11,336 bases of DNA from Pseudomonadota bacterium (GTDB lineage: Bacteria; Desulfobacterota; Desulfovibrionia; Desulfovibrionales; Desulfovibrionaceae), in the NCBI GenBank assembly GCA_023417745.1, contig JAEZEM010000264.1:1-11336 (forward strand). Reading direction: 5' to 3'. The position numbers and the translations under genes were made by a program. This document shows positions 1 through 6,299 of this stretch, piece after piece; position 1 is the stretch's first letter; the number at the start of each line of letters is the position of its first letter. The notes under the pieces were generated by a model. It had not been told where the DNA came from. It did no database searches and worked only from the letters and a program-made list of their open reading frames with translations.

Positions 1-2145
1 GGCGGCGGCGACGCCGTGGTGCTGATGCCCACCGGCGGCGGCAAGTCGCTGTGCTACCAGATTCCGGCCATCCTGCGCCCGGGCACGGCCATTGTCATCT
101 CGCCGCTCATTGCGCTGATGCGCGACCAGGTGCAAACGCTGACCGGCCTTGGCGTGCGGGCCGAGTGCCTGCATTCGGCCCTGCCGGCCGGCGCGGCCCG
201 GGAGGTCATGGCCAGGCTGCGTCGGGGCGAGCTCGACATCCTCTATACCGCTCCGGAGCGGTTCATGACCCAAGGGTTCGCCAATCTGCTGGCCGGGCTG
301 CCCCTGGCCCTTTTCGCCATCGACGAGGCCCACTGCGTCTCCCAGTGGGGGCATGACTTCCGGCCGGAATATCTGCAGCTGGCCTCCATTGCCCACGACT
401 TTCCCGGCGTGCCCCGCCTGGCGTTGACCGCCACGGCCGACGGCCCGACCCGGGCCGACATTCTCACCCGTCTGGAGTTGTCCCAGGCCCGGATTTTCGC
501 CACCGGCTTTGACCGGCCCAACATCCGCTACTTGGTCGAACCCAAGGACCAGCCCCGGCGGCGGCTTTTGCGATTTATCCGCGAGGAGCACCCCGGCCAG
601 TCCGGCATCGTCTACCGTCTCTCCCGGGCCAAGACCGAGGACACGGCCCAGTGGCTCACCGACAACGGCATCCCGGCCCTGGCCTACCATGCCGGCCTGG
701 CCCCGGCCGAGCGCGACCGCCGGCAGGACCGCTTCATGCGCGAGGAAGGCCTGGTCATGGCCGCCACCGTGGCCTTCGGCATGGGGGTGGATAAGCCCGA
801 CGTGCGCTTCGTGGCCCATCTTGATCCGCCCAAAAGTCTGGAGGCCTACCATCAGGAGACCGGCCGGGCCGGTCGCGACGGCGAGCCGGCCACGGCGCTG
901 ATGCTCTACAGCATGAACGATTTCGCCGCCCTGCGCCGGCTTATTGCCCCGGAAGGCGGCGAAGGCACGCGCACCCGCATCGATCTTTCCAAGCTCGACG
1001 CCCTGGCCGGCTACTGCGAGACCGACTGCTGCCGCCGTCAGACCCTGCTCGGCTATTTCGGCGAGGCCAGGCTTGAGCCGTGCGGCAACTGCGACGCTTG
1101 CCTGGACCCCAGCGAACCCGAGGACGCCACCGTGGCCGCCCAGAAAGCCTTGTCGTGCGTCTTTCGCACCGGCCAGCGCTTCGGGGCTGGCCATCTGGTC
1201 GACGTGCTGCTCGGTCGGCCGACCAGCCAGGTGGAACGCTTCAACCACCGCGAAGTGAGCACCTTTGGCATCGGCGCGGACCTGACCAAGGACCATTGGC
1301 GGGCCATCTACCGCCGTCTGGCCGCCATGGGAGCCCTGGCCCCGGACGAGGCCGGCCACGGGGGCCTTGTGCTCACGCCCCTGGCTTGGGAGATTCTTAA
1401 AGGGCAGCGGCCCTTTGCCATGCGCCTGCCCAAGGAGCCGGCGCCCAAGGAGCGGCGCAAGCGTTCCCGGGGCACGGCCGGGGAGGGCGGCGGCAAGAAG
1501 AGCTGGGTCTACGACCATCTTGCCGCGCCCGAGGACGCGGCCCTGTGGGACCGGCTGCGCTCCTGGCGGGCCGAGACGGCCAAGGAGGCCGGCGTGCCGC
1601 CTTATGTGGTCTTCCATGACCGCACGCTGCTGGACGTGGTGCTTTTAAAGCCCCAGGACGCCGCCGGGCTGGCCGGAGCCGGCGGCATGGGCCAGGCCAA
1701 GATCGACAAATACGGCCAGACGCTTATCATTATGCTCGCCGAGCACTACGCCGCCCATGGCCGGGCCGCGCCGCGTCCGGCCCTGCCGCCCGAGGCCGGC
1801 ACGCTTGCTCCCCGCGAACCCAACGACACGGCGGCCAAGTCCTTGGCGCTTTTCCAGGAACTTGGCTCGGTGGAGGCGGTGGCCAAAAAGCGCGAGCTGG
1901 CCGTGTCCACCATCCACGGCCATCTGCTGGCTTATGTGGCCTGGGGCAAGATCGAAGCGGCGGCCGTGTGCGGCTTGCCGGACGAGCTCCTGGCCCGGGC
2001 GCGTGAGACCCTGTCGCGGCAGCGGCGCGAGGGCGTCCCTGGCCTGGGCGCTGCCCACGAAGCCCTTGGCGGCGCGGTTTCCTTCGAAGCCCTGCGCTGC
2101 ATCGACGCCGAGCTTCGGGCCAAGGCCCGGGATGGACAGGCCTGA
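1..2145 (+). CDS. recQ: RecQ-family ATP-dependent DNA helicase (5' end outside window)
   Basis: 3'-5' superfamily 2 DNA helicase acting in recombination and repair of stalled forks. The frame is open from base 1, so the true start lies upstream; about 40 N-terminal residues are missing by comparison with family length. Counting from the codon at 16: Walker A (PTGGGKS, residues 5-11), DEAH box (D103-H106, followed by CVSQWGHDFRPEY), motif III (ALTATAD), AYHAGL, motif V (ATVAFGMGVDKP) and motif VI (QETGRAGRDG). Next comes the RecQ zinc-binding module: a CRRQ...YFGE segment with the first Cys codon at 1030, then CGNCDAC with Cys codons at 1081, 1090 and 1099. A winged-helix RQC region follows, then an HRDC domain (about 502-575) and a C-terminal helix-turn-helix module (about 604-665, VSTIHGHLLAYV) of the type found at the end of some bacterial RecQs. 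All helicase motifs look intact. The stop overlaps the next start (TGATG). The family call is very secure; orthology to E. coli recQ is likely. Confidence 0.96.
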   Translation, partial: GGGDAVVLMPTGGGKSLCYQIPAILRPGTAIVISPLIALMRDQVQTLTGLGVRAECLHSALPAGAAREVMARLRRGELDILYTAPERFMTQGFANLLAGLPLALFAIDEAHCVSQWGHDFRPEYLQLASIAHDFPGVPRLALTATADGPTRADILTRLELSQARIFATGFDRPNIRYLVEPKDQPRRRLLRFIREEHPGQSGIVYRLSRAKTEDTAQWLTDNGIPALAYHAGLAPAERDRRQDRFMREEGLVMAATVAFGMGVDKPDVRFVAHLDPPKSLEAYHQETGRAGRDGEPATALMLYSMNDFAALRRLIAPEGGEGTRTRIDLSKLDALAGYCETDCCRRQTLLGYFGEARLEPCGNCDACLDPSEPEDATVAAQKALSCVFRTGQRFGAGHLVDVLLGRPTSQVERFNHREVSTFGIGADLTKDHWRAIYRRLAAMGALAPDEAGHGGLVLTPLAWEILKGQRPFAMRLPKEPAPKERRKRSRGTAGEGGGKKSWVYDHLAAPEDAALWDRLRSWRAETAKEAGVPPYVVFHDRTLLDVVLLKPQDAAGLAGAGGMGQAKIDKYGQTLIIMLAEHYAAHGRAAPRPALPPEAGTLAPREPNDTAAKSLALFQELGSVEAVAKKRELAVSTIHGHLLAYVAWGKIEAAAVCGLPDELLARARETLSRQRREGVPGLGAAHEALGGAVSFEALRCIDAELRAKARDGQA

Positions 2146-4142
2146 TGGCGTCGCACCAGGCGGCCGGTCCCAACGATGCGCGAGTGGGAAGGGAGCCGGC
2201 CGGCGGGTTCGTGTCGGGCGCGGCGAGGCTTTTGCGCAGCAGGTCCCTGCGCTATGCCGCCCTGGCCGTGGTGGTGGCGCTCCAGGGCGTGCTCTTCCTG
2301 TCGGGCTACCGCCTCACCCCAGACCAGTTGGCCCTCCATGCCGTATCGATGCGAGGCTTTGAGGCCATCCTGACCGAGTCCGTGGCCGCCGCCGTGGTCT
2401 CCGGGCGCTTTTGCTTTTTCTTCTCGCCGCTTTCGTATTACGCCGAGCTGCTGTCCGACTATTTCGTGGTTCGGGCGCTGTTTGTCGGCGTCTATTTCGG
2501 ACTCTTGTGGGCCTTTGCCGCCTATTGGGCCCGGCTTGTCCGGGCCGAGGCCGCGACACTGCTGTTGCTGCTGCTCGTTTCCCTGCAAATTCTCGATTTC
2601 AATAATCTGCCGCCCAACAGCTTTACCATCGCCTTTACCCTGCCGGCGCTGCTGCTGGTTTGTTCTCGTTTGATCCTGTTGCCAGACGACGCGCTCTCCC
2701 AGGCCTCGACGGCCAAGCGGCTGGCTCTTTTTGCCGTGGTGCTGGCCGCCTATCTGGCCAGCGACTATGTCTTTATTTTCGGCGTCTCCCTGCTGCTCCT
2801 GGAGTACGCCCTGGCCTGGTGGCGCGGCCAGGGTGGGCTGGTCGCCAAGGGCAAGGCTCTTTTGCGGCGCAAGAACACCTGGTTCGACGCGGCCCCGGTG
2901 GCCTTGGCCGCCCTGGCTTACGGCGGCTGGCGGCTGCTCCATCCCCCGGCCTATGCCGGCACCACCCTGGCCGCGACCATGGATCCGGCCCTGGTCCTGG
3001 CCACGGCCGCGACCCACGCCGTGGGCGGCTTCACCCTGGCCCGGCCCGACCTTTACGCCGTGCTGGCGGCCAACGCCTCGCCGCCGCCCGGGGGCCTCTT
3101 CCCCCTGGCCGGCGTGTTTGTCGGCAGCGCCTTTTTGGGGGCGGCCACGCTCCACGAGCAGCGGGGGCTGGCCTTTGGCAAGCGTCTGGCGGCGGCCTGC
3201 CTCGGCTTGGCCTTTTTTGTCGTCCTGCCCTTGGCGCTTTCGCCCAAATACCAGCAATTGCAGCTGGAGCATTTGCCTGCCTATGTCGACAGCCGGTTCG
3301 CCTTCTTGTGGGCCACGGCCGCCCTGGCTTGCCTTGTTTGCCTGCTTGGCAAGCATCTTGGCCACGGAGCGCGGCGGCTTGCCCTCTCGGTCCTGTTCGG
3401 CTTGGTCCTGGGCGCGGCCTCGGCCTATACCTATTATCATAACGCGGACATGAGCCAGGCCATGCTGGAGTACACGGCCGCCTGGGACCGGGCCGGGAGC
3501 CTCGCCGCCCAGGCGCGCAATGCCGCTGGGGCGAGCAGTCCCGAAGCGGGCAGCCTAAACGGCAGTATTGCCGCCCGTGTCGATCCTTTTGGACTGGTGG
3601 CAGGCCATCCCGGATTCGACCTGGAGGCCTACTGGCGGCAGTACGTCGCTTGGCGAGAAGCGCGCCGGGATGACGCCTGGCTTGGCGTAAGCCTAAGGCT
3701 CTTGGCCGCTCGGCCCGTGACGCTCACCCCCGGCCGTCTTTATGCGGCAGCCGAGCTGCCTCGCCGGTTTTACGGCCGCTGCGGCTGGTATTGGCCGGCC
3801 GCCTGGGGCGTGTACAGCCGGGGGGAGCGGGCCAGTTTGCCCTTTGGCGGCGTCACGCCCGGCAAGGACGGGCTGCTGGCTTTCACGGCCGGCGGCGTGC
3901 TGGCTCCGGGGAAGGATTCCCAGGCCCTAGAGGTTTGGGTCAACGGCAAGCTACTGGCGACGCTGGAACTGGCGGCCGCGCCGGCCGTGCAGCAGGTGGC
4001 CGTTCCCGGGGCGCTGCTTGCCGGCGGGCAGGCAACGTTCGAGTTTCGCCTGGACCGGGCGTTTTCGCCGGCCTCCTTGGGCGGAGAAGACCACCGGCGG
4101 CTCGGGTTCGCCCTGATAAATGTCTTGTTCGTCCAGCCCTGA
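2145..4142 (+). CDS. Polytopic membrane protein with C-terminal beta-rich domain, function unknown
   Basis: A 665-residue protein. Hydrophobic segments are seen at about 35-53, 108-128, 135-151, 160-179, 192-225 (probably two), 248-265, 318-336, 348-366, 384-402 and 410-430, giving roughly ten to eleven TM helices. Residues 431-665 are soluble. The tail (about 535-665) has alternating beta-like stretches, a GWYWPAAWGVYSRGERA segment, VWVNGKLLATLEL, and a closing SPASLGGEDHRRLGFAL. From memory, this pattern resembles the beta-sandwich domain at the C-terminus of some bacterial surface-polysaccharide transferases or GT-C-like membrane proteins (DUF7024-like); that is an inference, not a search result. 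The first extracytoplasmic loop (54-107) is long and aromatic. The ATG overlaps the recQ stop by one base, which implies translational coupling. The ribosome-binding site is weak, and an in-frame GTG at 2211 (residue 23) with a purine-rich stretch upstream is an alternative start. The gene converges on the TPR gene, with only 25 bp between stop codons. Confidence 0.85.
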   Translation: MASHQAAGPNDARVGREPAGGFVSGAARLLRSRSLRYAALAVVVALQGVLFLSGYRLTPDQLALHAVSMRGFEAILTESVAAAVVSGRFCFFFSPLSYYAELLSDYFVVRALFVGVYFGLLWAFAAYWARLVRAEAATLLLLLLVSLQILDFNNLPPNSFTIAFTLPALLLVCSRLILLPDDALSQASTAKRLALFAVVLAAYLASDYVFIFGVSLLLLEYALAWWRGQGGLVAKGKALLRRKNTWFDAAPVALAALAYGGWRLLHPPAYAGTTLAATMDPALVLATAATHAVGGFTLARPDLYAVLAANASPPPGGLFPLAGVFVGSAFLGAATLHEQRGLAFGKRLAAACLGLAFFVVLPLALSPKYQQLQLEHLPAYVDSRFAFLWATAALACLVCLLGKHLGHGARRLALSVLFGLVLGAASAYTYYHNADMSQAMLEYTAAWDRAGSLAAQARNAAGASSPEAGSLNGSIAARVDPFGLVAGHPGFDLEAYWRQYVAWREARRDDAWLGVSLRLLAARPVTLTPGRLYAAAELPRRFYGRCGWYWPAAWGVYSRGERASLPFGGVTPGKDGLLAFTAGGVLAPGKDSQALEVWVNGKLLATLELAAAPAVQQVAVPGALLAGGQATFEFRLDRAFSPASLGGEDHRRLGFALINVLFVQP

Positions 4143-4145
4143 TGT

Positions 4146-4153
4146 ATCCTGTG
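4146..4153. repeat. Direct repeat copy 1 (ATCCTGTG) at left border of AT-rich insert
   Basis: ATCCTGTG lies 3 bp beyond the membrane-protein stop codon. The same octamer recurs at 5726-5733, near the other border. Extending left by three bases gives 10 of 11 matches (TGT versus TGC before the octamer). It could be a target-site duplication or an attachment-site remnant, or chance. Confidence 0.4.
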
Positions 4154-4167
4154 TTACTGCAATTTTT

Positions 4168-5652
4168 TTAATTTGAAGATGAGCTTTTAGTGTCGTAATT
4201 AGTTAGTAAATGTTTGTAATATGATATTGAAGTTGTGTCTCCGCGGTTATTTGCCCTGGAGAGAGCTTCAGTAAGCCCTCTTTTGACTTCGGATTGGGTT
4301 TCATCGTCTTGACTATTCTTGAATTTATTTACCATTTCATTGTATGTTTTTTGTGCATCTTTGTGTCTATTGAGAGCATCTTGGGCGGATCCTTTTATTG
4401 AGTATGCATATGGGACAGGGGCTTCCCATGTGTATTTAAATTTAAAATTATTATAATCAATGATTGCTTTGTCAATTTCGATAAGTGCGTCCTCTGGTCT
4501 GTTGTCTTTTACCAGTGCTTCACATATTTGAGCTATTGTGTTAAGTATGCTGCTTCGTAGCTGTTCAGTGTTTAATTCTTTATACGTTGCGAGTGCTTTT
4601 GAGCTTGACTCAATTGATTCTTTGTAGTTTTTCTTGAACAGAAGTGCATAGCCCTTGTTTGAGTGAATGTCGGCTATAACAGTGGTAAGCTCTTTTGAGG
4701 ATGTGTTAGAATAGTCGTCTATCGCTGTATTGTATGTTTTTATTGCTTCATCAGTTAACCCAATTTTCCGGAGAGACGCTCCTTTTGCATTCAAGGCTAT
4801 GGCGACTTGTTGTTTGATGTCAACATTTTGAGATATTTTAAATGTTTCTATCGTGTTGGTGTAGTGTTCTATGGCTTTGGGATATTTGTGCATCTTTTCG
4901 TATGAATAGCCAATGTTGTTGAGCGATTTTGCAGATAGTATTGAGCTTTTTGCGTCGATTTGAATAACATCTTCCCATGCTTTTATGGCTTTCTCATAAT
5001 CTTGTAAGTAGTAAAAGTCGAACGCTTTGATGTATATGTTTGTCGCATTGTTGTTTGTTGAGCTGTCTGTAGTGTTTATTATGTTTTTAAGAGAGTTCTG
5101 TATTTCATTTTGGTTTTTTTCAAGCGTCTGCTGTAGTAGGTTGTTGACTATTGGTTCGTTTATTTTTTGTATTTTGTCGTTGACTGCGGTTAGAAATTTG
5201 GCATGGCTATCGCTTATTTCTTGTTCTTGTTGCTTTATTCTAAGTTCAGAGTCGCCAAGTAATTTAGAAACACCATTGTTCAGTCTTTCCTCAAGGTGAG
5301 TTTTTTCTTTGGTAAACCATTCGTCGACTTTTGATTTGGATTCATTTATAGCTTTTTCATGGCTTAAATAACCAATGGTTCCAAGTGCTAATGTAAGGAC
5401 AACGGTCAGGATAGTTATATTTGTCGTTATGTCGCTTATGCGATTGTGTGCATCAGCTATCCTTTCGCAATGCGCAGCCATGATGTCGGCAGACTTGTTT
5501 TTTTCGTCGAGCTTGTTCTCTAGCTGAATTATTTTGTTCAACAATTCTGTTTGCAGCGTATTTTCTTCAGCTAATTCATTCGGAAACGCTTCATGTGTTC
5601 GTGATGCTCTTTTCAATCTCGAAGAGCGTTGGTGGTTTGAGCGATTGGTCAT
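4168..5652 (-). CDS. Coiled-coil / single-TM / TPR-repeat protein, function unknown
   Basis: A 494-residue protein. Order of parts: basic, Ser/Arg-rich N-terminus (1-20); charged helical segment likely to form a coiled coil (about 27-70); one TM helix (about 78-95, ITILTVVLTLALGTIGYL); a second long charged helical region (about 98-190); an Asn/Ser/Thr-rich linker (about 192-205); then a run of TPR-like helix pairs at about 205-238, 242-275, 283-316, 328-360, 370-402 and 415-445. Examples are the DYEKAIKAWEDVIQID and GYSYEKMHKYPKAIEHY segments. It ends with a Ser-rich tail. No enzymatic motif, nucleotide-binding loop or signal peptide is seen. Charge does not settle the TM orientation, so the TPR domain could be cytoplasmic or periplasmic. 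The start is supported by an AAGGA element a few bases upstream of the ATG. Codon use is AT-rich and unlike any other gene here. TPR proteins act as scaffolds; a sensor, assembly or defence role is possible but unproven. Confidence 0.9.
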   Translation of the reverse strand: MTNRSNHQRSSRLKRASRTHEAFPNELAEENTLQTELLNKIIQLENKLDEKNKSADIMAAHCERIADAHNRISDITTNITILTVVLTLALGTIGYLSHEKAINESKSKVDEWFTKEKTHLEERLNNGVSKLLGDSELRIKQQEQEISDSHAKFLTAVNDKIQKINEPIVNNLLQQTLEKNQNEIQNSLKNIINTTDSSTNNNATNIYIKAFDFYYLQDYEKAIKAWEDVIQIDAKSSILSAKSLNNIGYSYEKMHKYPKAIEHYTNTIETFKISQNVDIKQQVAIALNAKGASLRKIGLTDEAIKTYNTAIDDYSNTSSKELTTVIADIHSNKGYALLFKKNYKESIESSSKALATYKELNTEQLRSSILNTIAQICEALVKDNRPEDALIEIDKAIIDYNNFKFKYTWEAPVPYAYSIKGSAQDALNRHKDAQKTYNEMVNKFKNSQDDETQSEVKRGLTEALSRANNRGDTTSISYYKHLLTNYDTKSSSSN

Positions 5653-5697
5653 GGCGCATCCTTGATTCTTATGTTTCGCCGTCAGTAGTCATTAATA

Positions 5698-5703
5698 TTT
5701 ATA
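5698..5703 (-). promoter_or_regulatory. Candidate -10 element for the TPR gene
   Basis: On the minus strand a TATAAA hexamer lies about 45 bp upstream of the TPR start, followed by further A/T (TATTAAT). The -35 partner at 17-bp spacing (TGCAAT) is poor. A promoter is expected here because the purE terminator just upstream should isolate this gene, but the exact site is a guess. Confidence 0.3.
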
Positions 5704-5715
5704 GACAAGATTTTT

Positions 5716-5742
5716 TTGACATTGCATCCTGTGGTCTGTCAA
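5716..5742. repeat. Inverted repeat TTGACA-N15-TGTCAA upstream of the TPR gene
   Basis: Six-base arms at 5716-5721 and 5737-5742 are separated by 15 bp. They lie just upstream of the candidate -10 element of the TPR gene. It could be an operator for a dimeric regulator, or one arm could be a -35 box; neither arm has a good -10 at 17 bp. It is short enough to be coincidental. Confidence 0.3.
5726..5733. repeat. Direct repeat copy 2 (ATCCTGTG) at right border of AT-rich insert
   Basis: This is the second copy of the octamer at 4146-4153, lying about 20 bp inside the purE terminator. It is nested between the arms of the TTGACA/TGTCAA inverted repeat. The two copies are 1580 bp apart and bracket the whole TPR gene. 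Confidence 0.4.
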
Positions 5743-5746
5743 TGAC

Positions 5747-5783
5747 AAAAGGCCCGGACCGACGCGCGTCGGTCCGGGCTTTT
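5747..5783. terminator. Palindromic intrinsic terminator after purE (bidirectional form)
   Basis: Perfect 14-bp arms at 5752-5765 and 5766-5779 abut with no spacer, so the innermost bases must form the loop. The stem is very GC-rich. Four A precede it and four T follow it on the plus strand, so on the minus strand it also reads A-run, stem, T-run. It begins 19 bp beyond the purE stop and should end the purDE transcript before the TPR gene. The T tracts are short but the stem is strong. Confidence 0.85.
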
Positions 5784-5801
5784 GGCCTGAAAAAAGCGCG
5801 G

Positions 5802-6299
5802 CTACAGCTTGCTGCCGAGCTTGGCGGCGGCGGTCTCCACGTCGCTGGCAAAGCCTTCGCGGGCGGCGCGGATGCGTCCGGCCAGTTCGGCGTCGCCAAG
5901 GGCCAGGATGGAAGCGGCCAGCCAGGCGGCGTTTTTCGCGCCGGCCCCGTCCAGGGCCACAGTGGCGACCGGGTAGCCCGGGGGCATCTGCACGGTGGAG
6001 AGCATGGAATCAAGGCCGCCAAGGGCGGAACCCGGGGCAGACAGGGGCACGCCGATGACGGGCTTTATCGTGCGCGCGGCCACGGCTCCGGCCAGGTGGG
6101 CGGCCAGGCCGGCGGCGCAGATGAAAATCTGGCAGCCCCGGGCCTCGCATTCGCGGATGACCCGCTCGGTGCGCTCCAGGGTACGGTGGGCCGAGGTGAC
6201 GGTGAAGATATGTTCGATGCCCAAGGAATCAAGAACCTTGGAGCACGGACGCATTTTCTCTTCGTCGGAGATGGAGCCGATCAAAATGGCGATGCGCAT
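5802..6299 (-). CDS. purE: N5-carboxyaminoimidazole ribonucleotide mutase (PurE, class I type)
   Basis: A 165-residue cytoplasmic enzyme of de novo purine synthesis that makes CAIR; class I enzymes rearrange N5-CAIR produced by PurK. Family landmarks: N-terminal GSISD (residues 8-12), SAHRT (36-40), GLAAHLAG, KPVIGVPLS, GLDSMLSTVQMPPGYPVATV and GAKNAAWLAASIL. The AAHL and SAHR motifs fit class I rather than the class II (CO2-using) form. Small departures from the usual pattern are Ile in GSxSD and Ala in place of Pro in AHLPG. Length matches the family. Its ATG follows the purD stop directly (TAG then ATG), and a purine-rich GGGAGGG element lies within the end of purD at 6307-6313. It is therefore the second gene of a purDE operon. 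No purK is visible in the window. Confidence 0.96.
   Translation of the reverse strand: MRIAILIGSISDEEKMRPCSKVLDSLGIEHIFTVTSAHRTLERTERVIRECEARGCQIFICAAGLAAHLAGAVAARTIKPVIGVPLSAPGSALGGLDSMLSTVQMPPGYPVATVALDGAGAKNAAWLAASILALGDAELAGRIRAAREGFASDVETAAAKLGSKL

Larger units (their letters stand above)
4143..5746. other. AT-rich insert in GC-rich chromosome (putative acquired cassette)
   Basis: Composition changes abruptly just after the membrane-protein stop codon and changes back just before the purE terminator. As spot counts, bases 5101-5160 contain 21 G/C of 60, while 6061-6120 contain 48 of 60. The stretch contains one gene and its upstream region. Both ends coincide with intergenic borders, so no neighbouring gene is broken. 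An 8-bp direct repeat sits at the two edges. No integrase, transposase, tRNA or IS-type terminal inverted repeat is visible, so the mechanism of entry is unknown. Confidence 0.7.

Noticed and set aside
1932..3440. Minus-strand open frame (502 codons) opposite recQ and the membrane gene
   Set aside because: It encodes Gln/Gly/Arg-rich sequence with no domain and is a shadow of the plus-strand coding frames.
4143..5746. Integrase, transposase, tRNA att site or IS-type terminal inverted repeats at the AT-rich insert
   Set aside because: I looked for them and found none; the insert therefore cannot be called a defined mobile element.
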